A stretch of DNA of 64,000 nt from Paraescarpia echinospica (Eukaryota; Annelida; Polychaeta; Sabellida; Siboglinidae): positions 51,001 to 115,000 of the forward strand of contig JAHLWY010000225.1 in NCBI GenBank assembly GCA_020002185.1, read 5' to 3'. The notes below the pieces were generated by a model that saw only the letters and a program-made list of their open reading frames with translations, had not been told where the DNA came from and made no database searches. The translations under genes and the position numbers were made by a program. Below are positions 33,376-45,960 of this stretch, piece after piece; within the stretch, counting starts at the first letter, position 1, and each line of letters starts with the position of its first letter.

Positions 33376-34715
33376 CCATCATTATGTTGCAAAGTAGGAG
33401 TACCTAATAAAATTTAAGCTTTCTTATGCTCATCATGTTTGGATTGTGTTCTACAGCATATTCTTAAAAAAAAATTGAAACAAGTTTGTGTTAAGTGAAC
33501 TATACTGGGAGTAGTGTATAAAAAGGTGTCGACAAAGTTGCTTTTACAATAATGTTGAAAATAATAAAATCTAAATGCTCCACAACATTCAAAATGTTTT
33601 AGGGATCTTCTTGAGCTAAATACACCAATTGTGACTGAAAACAGTGTTTTAAAATATGCGTTTTCAAGGTTTGTAATTTTATAACATTATTTCCATCGTA
33701 CAATGGCCATTTTATTTGTTATCGAAACAGAAGTTCGACATAAACAAATTCAATATCTTTTACTCTAAATGATGAGCAAAACAAATAATTATTGCACCCC
33801 CAGTACAAAATAAAACATGTTTTTACACTGATGCAATATATTTAGTCGACAATAATGTTACGCTCTTTAGAGATCTACATTTTTCAAACAAAAATTAAAC
33901 TTTATGTAGATGGGAAAGTACATAACTACCTATCCTATCTGAATACCGTAAATTACATTAGTGATGTATAATGTATTTATACTGGTTATGGAAATAGCAG
34001 CTGGATTTATGGTGAAAATAAAATTGTTTCATTATTGAATGTTTCTCGGCTTCTGTAAGTTTCTATTATCTAAACTTTTCATTAAAACGTCACTTCAAAA
34101 TGTATAGCCTGATGTACCTACTGAAAAATGAACATGACAGTACCATAGTTTTTATATTCCAACAAAAACAATGCCAATCATTCAATATGACATCGGCTTC
34201 GCCATCGGCGGCTTCGTGTTTGGAGAGGTGGTGTATTTTCTTTTAAATCAATCCGTCTGTCATAAACTGTCGCTATGTTCATTCTCCGTTTATTCCATAT
34301 GGTTTCCTTCATTTCTTTACTGATTCTGTGACATAAACAGCAGCTGGTCCACGTATCGTTTTGATAATTTTATTGGTCACGACTCGTTCGCATGGCGGTG
34401 GCTAATCCATATACACACATGTTGATGACGCATTTCTTGCATCTATTAACTCGGCGTAGCTAATCGAAATCTGACGGACAGTTCCGAATATTCATGAGCA
34501 TGCCTCATACGGATCGTGAAGATGGGCCCAAAGTAGAAACTCCGGGTACGCAGAGTAATTTTTTCGATATATTGTCAGGGTCATTAGTGATTAATAAAAC
34601 ATAATTCTAATGAAATAAAGGCATAGAATTACATGAAATAATCATAATAACAGGATTACCTAATAATTGCGTACATTACAAAGAGATTAAAATTATCAAA
34701 GAATCCCTTTAAAAG
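33376..34715. other. AT-rich spacer, nothing recognised
   Basis: No supported coding region or repeat seen. Confidence 0.45.
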
Positions 34716-34963
34716 AATAGTAACGCCTAACATATTCGAGTAATGTGATTGGTTGCCATGTAAAGATTAACGACAGTTTTACACCGGTTATACATTGACC
34801 AACACTACTTCTAAATTACATGTGTTAACCTAAGAACGAAGTCGATGCCAACAGATTGTGTGTGCATAGCCTCGATCATCTAAGCACCGTGGCGCCACCA
34901 TTTGTCTCGTCTAATATAGCCAGTTACGTACAGCCATCGCTGGACGCTATCGCAACCACAAGG
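34716..34963 (+). repeat. Dispersed repeat, copy 2
   Basis: Same orientation and block order as 12,600-12,893. The two copies lie on either side of transposon copy 1. Confidence 0.85.
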
Positions 34964-35689
34964 GCCCGAGGTTATAAAGTTGTATTCGGTGCTCGTTGCT
35001 CAGAATTGTATGCTCATGCCTCGCTTTCACAACATGCTGATACTCACGGAGGTAATACAACTTTCTGAGCACGCAATCGTTCTCACACTTGAGCATGAAA
35101 CGTCTACATTCTGAGTATGATACGGACCTTGCTCAACGGCAACGCCGTACTCAAACAAACAAACAAAGATGGCAGCTCACGTAAAAATTATTCGAATTCG
35201 TTGTCCAAGTTCGATGTTTACGAGAAGACAGCAGCTCGATATCAGCGCCCGAGTCGCGTCCGAGATGTAATCAATCCATTTGAAGTAGTGGTTCCATACG
35301 GAATTAGCGAAATATTCCGTTTTATGCTTCAAATTGCACTGTTTACTGAACATTTGTCAAATCTAGAGGGAATCTACGACATAATAGAGACCATTAACTA
35401 ACGCAAATAAGCGCCGCGAGCGTACGCCAAATCTATACGCGACTTCAAATTTTAAGTAAACCGCATATCTCGCGTCGACGTCTAATAAAACACCATTACC
35501 TATGCGAAGAGTGAACAGTTTTACGATCGGCTACAGCAGGTAACTGTTTTCTCATATGTAGTGATTGTCTGTGCGTCACTAACAGTAAAATGCATGTACG
35601 AAATTCATTGATATATGTATACATGTGCTAATGGAACAATAACACTTTATTGCAATCGATAATAATACTAATAACTAACTTCTTACGCG
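34964..35689. other. Spacer with one unassigned open frame
   Basis: 35,117-35,401 (+) is a 94-codon frame (SRVRDVINPFEVVVPYGISE inside) with no recognised family; coding status unknown. Confidence 0.3.
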
Positions 35690-38600
35690 CCAATATCCTC
35701 AGACAATCCGAGCTCAGTGGCGCACCAAAACCAAAGGATTAAAGCTTTCTCGTACTCGTGTGATAGGCGAAAGTCTTCAACAAATGGATGGATGTGCTAG
35801 GAAGCTAGGGAGGATAGGCGATATTGAAAAGATAGGTTTTGAGGTGACGACGAAATGTAACAATATTTTCTGCTGATTAACATTAACGGGAAGCGAATTC
35901 CATATAGTTGGCGCGGCAACTGAAAAAGCGCGAGTTCCAGCCTTTGTCTTAACTCTAGGAACAGATAGCAACTTCGAACTAGACGACCGAAGTTGTCTGG
36001 CTTGTCTAGCTGGTGTGAGCATTGAGTGTAAATAACTAGGTTGTTTGGATAAGAGGGCTTGGTAGGTGATTGTGCAGATCTTAAACACGGGGAGCCAATG
36101 CAGTGATTTTAGAAGTGGCACTGAGCGGGAGAATCGAGGAGATTGTGTAACTACCCTTGCTGAACAATTTTGGACGCGTTGTAGTTTTGCAATATTCTTG
36201 ATAGCAATATTATGAAGGAGGGAAATGCAATAATCTAATATGCTGCTAACAAGAGCTGTTGCGATAGTCTTAGCGACAGGAAGCGACATATGTCGGAGAA
36301 TGCGGCGAAGATCACGGATATGATGAAAACAGCAACGGCACGTTTGGGATATGTGTTGTCTGAAATTTAAGTCGCAATCAAAGGTCACTCCTATATTCCG
36401 TACTGATGCTGCTGGTGTGATATTTTGACTCAGGATGCATGTTGGAAAAAATCATTAAGTTTACCTCGCTGCATTGGAGTACCAACGATGAGGAATTCAG
36501 TTTTGTCTGCATTTAACTTTAATTTGCTATCGGTCATCCATAAGAAAACATCTTGGAGACAATCGTTGAGTCGGTTTATAGAGTGACTTGTATCGGGCGT
36601 GGCCAAGGAAATGTAGATATGTGTGTCATCTGCATAAAGGTGATGATCCAAGTTATGACTTTGGATTACAGAGCTGAGTGGCGTAGTGTAGAGAATGAAA
36701 AGCAAAAGCCCAAGAACGGAACCCTGGGGAATGCCACATGAAGTGGGGAGTGAGGTTGAAAAGTAATTATCTATCTTTATACATTGATGTCTATTGGTTA
36801 GATATGAAGAAATATACAATACCTCATTGATAGACGTTTAACAAGAGTGTTGTGATCAATGGTATCAAAGGCGGCAGACATATCAAGCAAGGTAAGTGCA
36901 ATTACATTGCCTTGATCAATGTTTAATATAACATGATTGTGTACTTTTAGGAGAGCAGTCTCTGTACAATGATTTTTTTGTATGCTGATTGGAGCACACT
37001 GGATAAACATGTTGAGCTATATGACACCTTAGACGGCTTGCTACGACTTTCTCAAGTATCTTAGAAATAAAGCTAAGATTATAAATTGGCCTATACTTTT
37101 TGAAATCATCTTTTGGCAGAGAAGACTTCTTGAGAACAGGATTTACATGTGCGAGTTTAAGATCATCTGGGAATATACCCGAACTCAGTGGTAAATTTAT
37201 GATATTCGTTACTGTACCAATTAAGTAAAGAGTCAAGACATGCTTTTAGTAGTATGGTTGGTAATGGATCGAGATCGCATGACTTATTTGGGGAGGACAT
37301 TATTAGTTTCCTCACTTCATCAACTGTGGCTGGCTCAAACAATACAAGTGGATAATTTATTTGTGGGGAGCTCACATTTAAAGTACTTAAAGTGTGACAT
37401 GGAAAAGCAGAACGTATAACACTTATTTTATATTTGACATGACTAGAAAACGAGTCACACCGAGATTTGACTGACACATGTTTAGGTAGAGATGGAGGCG
37501 GCTGTCTGTGTAAAATATTATTTATGCAGTTCTATAGCTGACGTGGGTTATCAGAGTTACTCGAGACCATGTTTGTGTAATAATTTGATTTAGCTTTGGC
37601 CATTTGTCTGTTGCAGTAGTGACACTGTTTAGAATACCGTGATCTGTCCAAAGGCGAGCGTGATTTGCGTCATACACATTCAAGATAGCGCCGGAGCTTT
37701 TTAGATTGTAAAATTCCAGGAGTCATCCATGGAGCATGTGGCTTTTGGGACACATATTTTGATATCAGGGGTGCATGTTTATTAAGTAAATCTTTGAGTA
37801 CTTGACAGTACTGTCGACACAGATCCGACAGATATTCTTTGGGGTTACTGATGAGGTCGGATTTAAGGATGTCTGTTATTAATGTTGCAATGTCAATCTT
37901 ATGAATCGGTCGGTAAAACACGTTGTGTTTGGACTCTACGGGAATTCTAGCAACTCAGCAATGACAGTGTGGTGGTCTGATAAACCATCTGAAGCAGTAG
38001 GTGTCTGAATATTGTTACAATCTGAACGGGTGATTAAGAGATCGAGCCAGTGGCCATGTATGTGTGTTGAGAAGGTAACATGTTGTTTCATGTCATTATA
38101 TGTACTTGTTGTTGATGAAGGTGTGTCCAGATGAAGATTAAAATCACCGAGTATATAACATTCTGAATAAATAGTTGCCAGATTTTCAAGTAGATCCTGG
38201 AATTCTTCAAAGAAATGGGCAGGGTGTCCTCGAGGGCGATAAATGCACACAAATAAGCAGAGAAAGATGAATAAGAAATTTCGGCACAGTTGGCCTCAAA
38301 GCTGGAGTAACCAGGGTTTTAATGCAAATTAAGTTTGAACTGTTTTGAGACGAGAAATCCAACACCACCACCTCGCCCGACTGAACGTGGGCGATGATGG
38401 AAGGTGAAACTGGAAGGAGAAATATCAGCAATGCATGCAACTGTGTCATGTGGTCTGAGCCAGGTCTCAGTGACTGCAAGGATGTCTATTGTCTTGGAAG
38501 TTAAGAAATGGGTAAGGGTTGTCTCGAATAGATCGAACGTTAGTGGTGGCTACTCGAATATTGCGCCTGATAACAGGTCCAGGATTAAGACTTACATCTC

Positions 38601-38990
38601 CTGCTGGTAGTAAAATAATTGCCAATTTAAACGTTGGCTTAGAGCGGAGGATTGGCAATAACTTTCTATTACAGCAAAGATTAAGACATGGCAAACTGTG
38701 AAGATGTGACAAGGAATTTTGTGTTCTCATGTACTGAGAAACTGTTAAAATGACAGCCGACCGTTGGGGACTAAGTGGCTTGCACAGCGTAAAATCGTGA
38801 CCTCTCGAAGCAGCAGAACAGGATAAAAATAAAGCACACAATAAAAATGCTGGTTGTAGAATAATAAAATATTATAAAACTGTATAATTGTACTAAAAAT
38901 AATGTAAATTTCTGGCTGGCGATAATCAATGGCAATATAATATTACAGGTCGGATGATTGTTCGCGCTCAGCAGGCCTGTGCAAAGTAAC
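35690..38990 (-). mobile_element. Nearly full-length CR1/L2-type non-LTR retrotransposon with 2A-like motif, frameshifted
   Basis: Reverse strand, 5' to 3'. The N-terminus (38,841-) contains LLPAGDVSLNPGP, a 2A-like ribosome-skipping motif with Ser in place of the usual Glu. The endonuclease start is ATTNVRSIRDN. The endonuclease C-terminal half has GDFNLHL and a LSDHHTV motif (38,250-37,936). RT follows: [79 protein letters not shown] and the catalytic YADD (36,819-36,430). The C-terminal domain has LQRVQNCSARVV, LHWLPV and RAFSVAAPTIWNSLPV (36,388-35,777). It is broken by several frameshifts. The 3' end lies near 35,690. 2A motifs at the N-terminus of APE-type LINEs are established in sea urchin, amphioxus and molluscs. 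Confidence 0.9.
38575..38601 (-). other. 2A-like peptide motif GDVSLNPGP
   Basis: Encodes GDVSLNPGP, preceded by a hydrophobic stretch (AIILLPA). The canonical form is D-V/I-E-x-N-P-G-P; Ser replaces Glu, so skipping efficiency is uncertain. Confidence 0.75.
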
Positions 38991-39099
38991 AAGGCGTTTA
39001 GTGCCCGTGCAAAGAAAAGTCAGAGGTCTTCACCCCAGGGCGATTCTGGGTATAAAAGAACGTCTTGTTGAAAAGGCCTGTTAGTATATAGTTTATAAG

Positions 39100-40163
39100 T
39101 ATGGAACGATATTAGGGCCATAATTCCACAATGCTACATTGTCGAATTCTGACTTTCGATTTTTTATTTACGTCGATATTGTCGAATTCTGACTTTCGAT
39201 TATCCATTTACGCTGTCATTGTGCAAGATTGTTATCAAATAATTCACTAGAATGCCCTTTGGTTAAATATATTTGGTCAAATAAGTTGACACACAGAAAT
39301 CTACCCGAATACGGTTTGCAACAAACGATCATTTCAAATACGGACTCATTGACCTTTGACAGATGTGCTGCCCCCTAGCGAACTACACCAACTTGCAAAT
39401 ACTGAAGTATCCCTTGCAAGTCAGGCCTAGCACTGTCAGTCACCAACGTTGGTCACGACGTAATGTACAGAATACTTATATCGAGCATTTTTCACCCACG
39501 TTATGAGCTGTTTTATCAAAGTTGGAGTTTAAAAGAACTCAAAGATGAACGGAAGAAACGAAGTGCCAAGCAATCTGGCAGAAAACGCGAATTGATTGTC
39601 AGGTAGGTTGGTACTGTGTGTGAGGGATAATTCATGATGTTTCGTAAACTGTCAATAATAATATTTATTCGTACTATAACGTGTACAATTCAGTGAAAGC
39701 AACATATACATCCATTTAATATGTATATAAAACGGTCAGTGCAGCCAGTCTCGTCTGTGAAGCGTGAGCGTCTATGTCATGAATGGGGCTGTTTTTTAAG
39801 TGAATATTATTCAACTTTAAAGATAAAGATAATAATAGTGTGGAGTCTCCCATCACACAGTGATTTGTTTTGTATTTTGTTGACATTATGTAAATTGTTA
39901 TTGTAAAATTTGTATCTTAGTATTTGTTTTCATATTTTGTAGTTATTTCCAGCGCTTGAAAATGTTCTATTAACTGGCTGGTCTGTATTATTGTGGTTAC
40001 AATGTAATGGTCTTATGATGTCCCATTCTTTATATGCAGGCACTGAGGATGGTCACTACCAGGGTGCTTGTCGTCCTCAGTGGTTCTTTTACGTCCCAAA
40101 TTGAGACGGGACCGACATTAATGTGATCACCAAGTCACGAGGGATACACAGTCCCCAATGTTG
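39100..40163 (+). mobile_element. Giant palindromic transposon, copy 3, left remnant
   Basis: Starts with the family terminus TATGGAACGATATTAGGGCC. It follows the arm to ~39,695, then skips ~2 kb of arm to resume in the SINE (39,940-40,157), with ~240 bp of sequence between (39,700-39,940) that partly matches the extra block of copy 1 (27,896-28,030). Copy 2 interrupts it at 40,163; it resumes at 53,916. Confidence 0.88.
40158..40163. repeat. Left 6-bp target-site duplication of copy 2
   Basis: ATGTTG, compared with ATTTTG at 53,916-53,921. The uninterrupted arm sequence elsewhere reads CCCCAATTTTGAGAGCC, so ATTTTG is ancestral and the left side carries one mutation. Confidence 0.8.
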
Positions 40164-40459
40164 TATGGAACGATATTAGGGCCATAATTCCACAATGCTA
40201 CATTGTTGATTTCTGACTTTCGATTATCCATTTACGCCGAGATTGTCGAATTCTGACTTTCGATTATCCCTTTACGCTGTCATTGTGCAAGATTTTGTCA
40301 AATAATTCACTAGAATCAAATCAAATATTTCTCCAAAAGATTGTAATTGTAATTATATAATTGCTTTGCTTTGGTCAGGCCTTGTTATCAGTCACCAAAG
40401 TCACGTCGTAGTGTACAGAATACTTATATCAAGCATTTTTCACCCACGTTATGACCTGT

Positions 40460-40550
40460 TTTATCAATGTTGGAGTTTAAAAGAACTCAAAGATGAACGG
40501 AAGAAACGAAGTGCCAAGCAGTCTGCCAGAAAACGCGAATTGATTGTCAG
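40460..40550 (+). CDS. Possible 5' exon in the arm, best-preserved copy
   Basis: Open frame FYQCWSLKELKDERKKRSAK, QSARKRELIVR, ending at CAG|GTAGGT, a good donor. Counterparts: 15,336-15,424 and 39,520-39,602. No start or acceptor is assigned and no homologue recognised. Confidence 0.3.
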
Positions 40551-42429
40551 GTAGGTTGGTACAGTGTGTGAGCGATAATTCATGATGTTTCGAAAACTGT
40601 TAATACTAATATTTATTCGTACTATAACGTGTACAATTAATTGAATAGTATTAACGAAGTGGTTGCGTAGCCGAACATCGGAACCGTGTGCCTCAGCGTT
40701 AAAGATCCGAGCATTGAACGGGCATGCGCCAGTCATCACGTGTTTGCTCTCGCTTCCCCTAAATATGGCAATAGAGCATGGCGTAGTTTTATTTGGGATC
40801 AACGTTGGCGATACGGAACATCCTTTGAAAATCACATTTTATAAACTAATTATGACCAATAATATATTAAGTTGTGCAATTAATTAGTTTCAACTCCATA
40901 TACATTTTCGTTCACACAATACGTAATTCTAAGATCCAAATTAAAATTACGTATGCATGTCATGTTTATTTTTTGCAAAAGCGTAATTTATCAAATAACA
41001 TCAAATGCCAAAGTGACATATACGGAAGCAAGTATATTCAAATAAGTATATATTGACATTATTGTTTAGGTTGTACATGCACCTTAAACATGGTTGTGTA
41101 ACTCAGAATGCAACTTTAATCTATGACGAATAGTTTTTAACATATGACTGATAATTAAAATATAACATTTCAAATGGAGCCTGTTACCTTAAGCCAGTGG
41201 CGTTTTAAAGATTGAATTAATATTTTCATTTGATATTTTAGAATTATTTTGTTGTTAATTAAGATAGCCTAAAGTAAATATTAGATAGTCCTATTACTAT
41301 TTATATGTAATGTATTTATATATATTTAAACTGGCTAATGGGTTTATAGTGTCAGTACTTAGACAATGATGCTATTATGCAACTGTGATTGTATTTATAG
41401 CATTACTTGACATGTTCTTTCACACATCTGTATGCATTATTTCAATAAAATCGTCTTCTGGTGTTTCTACCCTGCTGTTGTCATAACTCATCATAACTAG
41501 TATATCATTATTGTAGAACACATAATAGAGGCATACCCAGGATTGATATATTTGTGGGTTCCCAAATGGGTATCACAGTAACGGTGGATGTTGCCTGCCA
41601 TCATTCACTGTACACTGCTGTATAGTGGGGGGGGGTTTCTGGGCAACGATAAAACTCCCCTAGGCACGCACCCGCATAATAACATGAACAATAATAATAA
41701 TGACTTCTTTATTTACATACATACATATTTTACAAAACTACTATTGCCCACACATATAGGGCCTACATTAAAATAGTTCTGTATGTCCTTGCCAATACTT
41801 ATGCTTTTCGTGTAATTATGATACCATAGTTTTATTCCGTTGATATTTTGTTGGTAATTATGTGCATGTATATGCTGTAATTAGACTACACTGCTTTGAG
41901 CAATTGGTTTTACAAATTACTATAGCTATAGGTGTACTAAAAGTATATTTTATTTATAATAATATGCTTTATTCGCAGACTCCACACAACAAACAAAGGC
42001 ATTATTGCGTTCTATAGTTGTGATATTGGCAATAGTTACATATGGCCAGTAAGTAAAATATTGCTGCTACTTGAACCATCAATAAAAATATAATTTAGAA
42101 CTATAACCGGCATGTAAATCTATATGTCAAAAGTTCTAATACCAGGAACACAATAAGCAAATTACTGTAAATAAACATTTCAGTAGCACTATAATATCTG
42201 TCAAATCCTAACACCATTTGGAACATATTGTTGTAAGAGACACATTTTCTAATAGCATATATTTATGATAATTCCATCATAAAATAGTAAACAAAGTTTT
42301 GTTTATATCATTTGAACACATAAATGTTCTTATAATCATGTTGCGTCGTGCAAATGACTGGCGGCATTACCGAGATAATAATATTATATATTCAATGTAT
42401 ATGTTCTAGTTGTCTCCAGCGCTTGGCAA

Positions 42430-42728
42430 TGTTCTATTAACTGACTAGTCTGTATTATTGTGGTTACAATGTAATGGTCTTATGAGGTCTCATTCTTTAT
42501 ATGCTGGCACTGAGGGTGGTCACTTCCAGGGTGCTTGTCGTCCTCAATGGTTCTTTTACGTCCCAAATTGAGACGGGACCGACATTACCGAGTCACGAGG
42601 GATACACAGTCCCCAATTTTGAGAGCCATATTTTTACACCAAATATCATGCCTGCTCGGTCCAGGTTTCGAACTCAGAGCACTGGCATGCCAGGCGGATG
42701 TGCTAACAACTACACTAGGCACACTCTC
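42430..42728 (-). repeat. Trapped SINE, copy 2 left arm
   Basis: Same SINE at the same arm position as in copy 1. Confidence 0.75.
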
Positions 42729-42994
42729 TGCATGATTTGTTTCTGCTGTTGGGATAAATAAAATGCATCCTTACCTTACCTAAAGATGGGAGGGTGTGTT
42801 TCTATATTTCATAAAAACCAGCACAAACCCTTGGAGTAACATACACTATCGAAAGGGATGCGGGGGTGCCAGCCCAGCCTGATCACAGTGCTTTCTTCTA
42901 TATCATGAGCAGTCTTACTCCAAAGCCACTATACTTTATCTTAGTCACATATTGAACATAACTTGGGATGATATCATTGTTTTTCATTTTACAG

Positions 42995-43160
42995 GTTAAT
43001 GAAGAGGAGCTCAGCATGAAAATGCCGCAGTATACATGTATAGGGACGTGCATGGTGGTATGCACAAACTACCCAAATTTACACTGGGGAGTCTAGAGGA
43101 ATACTTATCCCAGTGCGGAAAGAAGCTGGAGGAAAAGAGCAAGTCTCTATACAAAGAAAG
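42995..43160 (+). pseudogene. Arm exon VNEEEL, copy 2 Y side (frameshifted)
   Basis: Acceptor TTTTACAG, donor GTGAGT. A small deletion after KMPQ shifts the frame. It lacks the 8-bp insertion of X-side copies. Confidence 0.65.
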
Positions 43161-44858
43161 GTGAGTTATCTTAACATTAAATTAAAAGGACTGTAGGATT
43201 AAAGGTAAATGCGAATAACCATACGAGCTTAGTAGTTTGTACGTCCCTGGCAAATATGATACTGCCTTGATGAAATAATAGTTTTCTTTGTCAATGGATA
43301 CCAGCAGGCTTATTTGTAAGAGGTTTGGCAAATTTAAATGTTAAATGTAAGAACAAACATTCGAAACCTAACAATAAATTATTCAGGACCAGTATTCTGG
43401 AATACCCTACTTCATAAACTTAGAATACTCCTGACCATTAACCAGTTTAAAAGAAACCTAACAGCTCCTTACTCGTGAATTATTATTTATATTACATTAT
43501 ATATGTGTCTGGGTAAATATATATAGGTGAAGCACAATACTGGGCAAAAAGAGGACTGGACAGCAAAAACAATGTCTTAGAAGGTAACCAAAATACATCT
43601 ACACCTAAAATAAAAAAAAATAAGATATCTTTACTCACTGTTATGTGGCGCAATGCCAAGTGAAGTTCATGATGTAAGTTACATGGTATGAACTTATGTG
43701 AATGTGAAACACTTCAGAAATAAAAATTTGCTTGACTGATGTATGCTAGTACCTCATCAGAAACGAAAACTTTTAAAATGTTAAGAATAATCAGAGCACT
43801 CTGGACGTGAAATGGTGGATACTGTAACTTACGTTATCCACCACATTGTCCACAACCACACTTTTTTTAAACAACAGTAAACAGGCAGGATGCATTTTTT
43901 GTGTGTCTCTTCTTTCTTCATGGGCCTAAGATACAGCACAAATGTTATCAACAGGAACTGTCCACAAAGAAGCTTGTTATGGAGTAAATAATAGCGTAAG
44001 TTACAGGACACCAATATTTTAATGTGCACATTTAAATATACATTTGTTTTCATACACATTTTAATAATAACATATTGGACATGAAAAACTAGGTTGACTT
44101 CTGCACTTGTATATTATACCCAGTGTATCAACAAAGATATATTAATACACCTTTAAAAAGTATTTAGCATATGGCGATGACCCTAAAATAAATTTGTAAA
44201 ATAAATGATTCATTCTTGAAGAAGGTAGACATACATATTATGAACCTTTGAATACTTGACGAGGAAAATACACTGTTAGAAAATACACCTAATTTTGTCA
44301 TTTCCAACATTCACCTTGACCATTAAACCTCAGGCTTAAAATGTCAAACAACATGGATATGTGTAGTAGTTACACATGGCGGACAGTTACATGAATTTAT
44401 ATACTGAAAAAAATATATATATATAAATGCACTTTACTGATTAGCAGAATAAAAAAATCAGTCTATAATATTGACTAAGATCAAGCGTCATTGTAATGAA
44501 ATGGAACAATTTAAAATTGCTGTAATGACAATGAACACCTAGTAAAGAAAAATAGTAAAAATTTGTCACCGTTTTGAAAAATAGCATAATCCACTAATGT
44601 CTGCATGCTGTATCAACCCACCCCCTTTCTCCACCCGGTAAACACTGACTGTTCCTAAGAAGTAAGATATCAACATGTATAGATGCAGCTGTAGTATAAC
44701 ATTTCTTGCTGCCTTTTTTCTTGTGAAATGCTGCAGATCATACATGAAACATTATTTTATATTTACTGATTATGACAATGAACAACTCCATAATTATTTC
44801 CTCCCAACACTACTATGATGCCTGTTTTTGTTTACTGAATATATGCTTTTCTTTACAG

Positions 44859-45023
44859 GAGATTGAACTAGTGTGCTTAGTACTACTAGCTATCCAAGTT
44901 AATATGGCATACTGGGCAATTGTATGTCCAGGATCTCGGACAAGATTCTACAGCCATGCAATATGCTGCATATTAACAGTTTGTCATGTGAATGTCCACC
45001 GAGTGATCCCAATTGTGTCGTGA
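44859..45023 (+). CDS. Candidate exon EIELVCLVLLAIQVNMAYWA, copy 2
   Basis: Acceptor CTTTACAG. Open to the same stop position as 25,265-25,429 in copy 1. Unknown function. Confidence 0.35.
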   Translation, partial: EIELVCLVLLAIQVNMAYWAIVCPGSRTRFYSHAICCILTVCHVNVHRVIPIVS

Positions 45024-45849
45024 GTTGCATCCATACAGATTCCCCAGTGCCAAGGGGTTATACTGGCTTCCAGATCAGTCAGTTAGCTTGACTGACTGGA
45101 AACCAATGAAGAATGCAGGTTGCTCGACATAAGAATGAAGTGATGCCTGATTAGCTCTGCAATTGGTGATGGAACGGTGGGTGCCAGGGTCTGGCAGTTA
45201 TGGCATGAGTCTTCGGGCAACAACTTTCAACGCTGTGAGAGAGGTTCAGTGTCGAGCATTCTTCGGTGAACTGCATCGTTATCTTTGATAGTACTGCATA
45301 CCAGCTTCCTGACTTTTTGCTCTACTTCTGCATCTACCTATACCGGAGAAAAAATGACAATTAGCATGGCTCTGACATGTATGATATTTTTATATGTGAC
45401 GACACATTTATCAAAAGTCAATAATACAAGGTATTTTTATTCAATTCAACTATAACTTTTACCAGTGTCCATGAAAAAATACATGAATTATCCTGTATGG
45501 TTACAGTGGTAGGGTTTCATTGTCTTTGTGTTGCTGATAGTCAGTGGCAGCCAGCTGAGTTCTTGCAACATACACCAGGCACTTGTTATGTACAACACAA
45601 GTTTGTGATGAAGTAATGGTATTGAAAGCCTTTTTACATTTTTCAGCAAAAGTCTGTTGATACACTGACAGCAGCATTTTACTTGTTTAAGTTATGAATC
45701 ATGAGGACTGTTATATATTTTTCATGCCATGTATCATCTTTCAAAATTATTCTTTTTTATTACTGTTTTATGTTTTCACAAATAATTTACATTACATTTT
45801 CATTTCTCATGATAATTAAACAACACTTGAGTAAGGTTAGTTTTGATAC

Positions 45850-45960
45850 TGTATACTATCCAGTCCTCAGGATTGCTCAAAGCACTTTACTGGCTCCCTG
45901 GCAGACCTGTTAAATCGAAAACACCATCTTGACTTGGGAAGCATTAAGCTGAAATTAATA
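45850..45960 (-). repeat. Headless SINE family 2 fragment in copy 2
   Basis: Counterpart of 24,230-24,440, truncated at the deletion junction near 45,963. Confidence 0.65.

Larger units (their letters stand above)
40164..44015 (+). repeat. Left terminal inverted repeat of copy 2 (Y-side arm)
   Basis: Inner variants match copy 1's right (Y-side) arm. Shorter than other arms owing to small deletions, e.g. ~0.3 kb lost around 40,320-40,350, and loss of the block corresponding to copy 1 ~15,760-15,985. Confidence 0.9.

Noticed and set aside
39047..39062. GGTATAAAAG as a promoter for a forward transcript
   Set aside because: It lies just outside the 5' end of the reverse-strand LINE and upstream of the transposon remnant; no exon or ATG follows with support.
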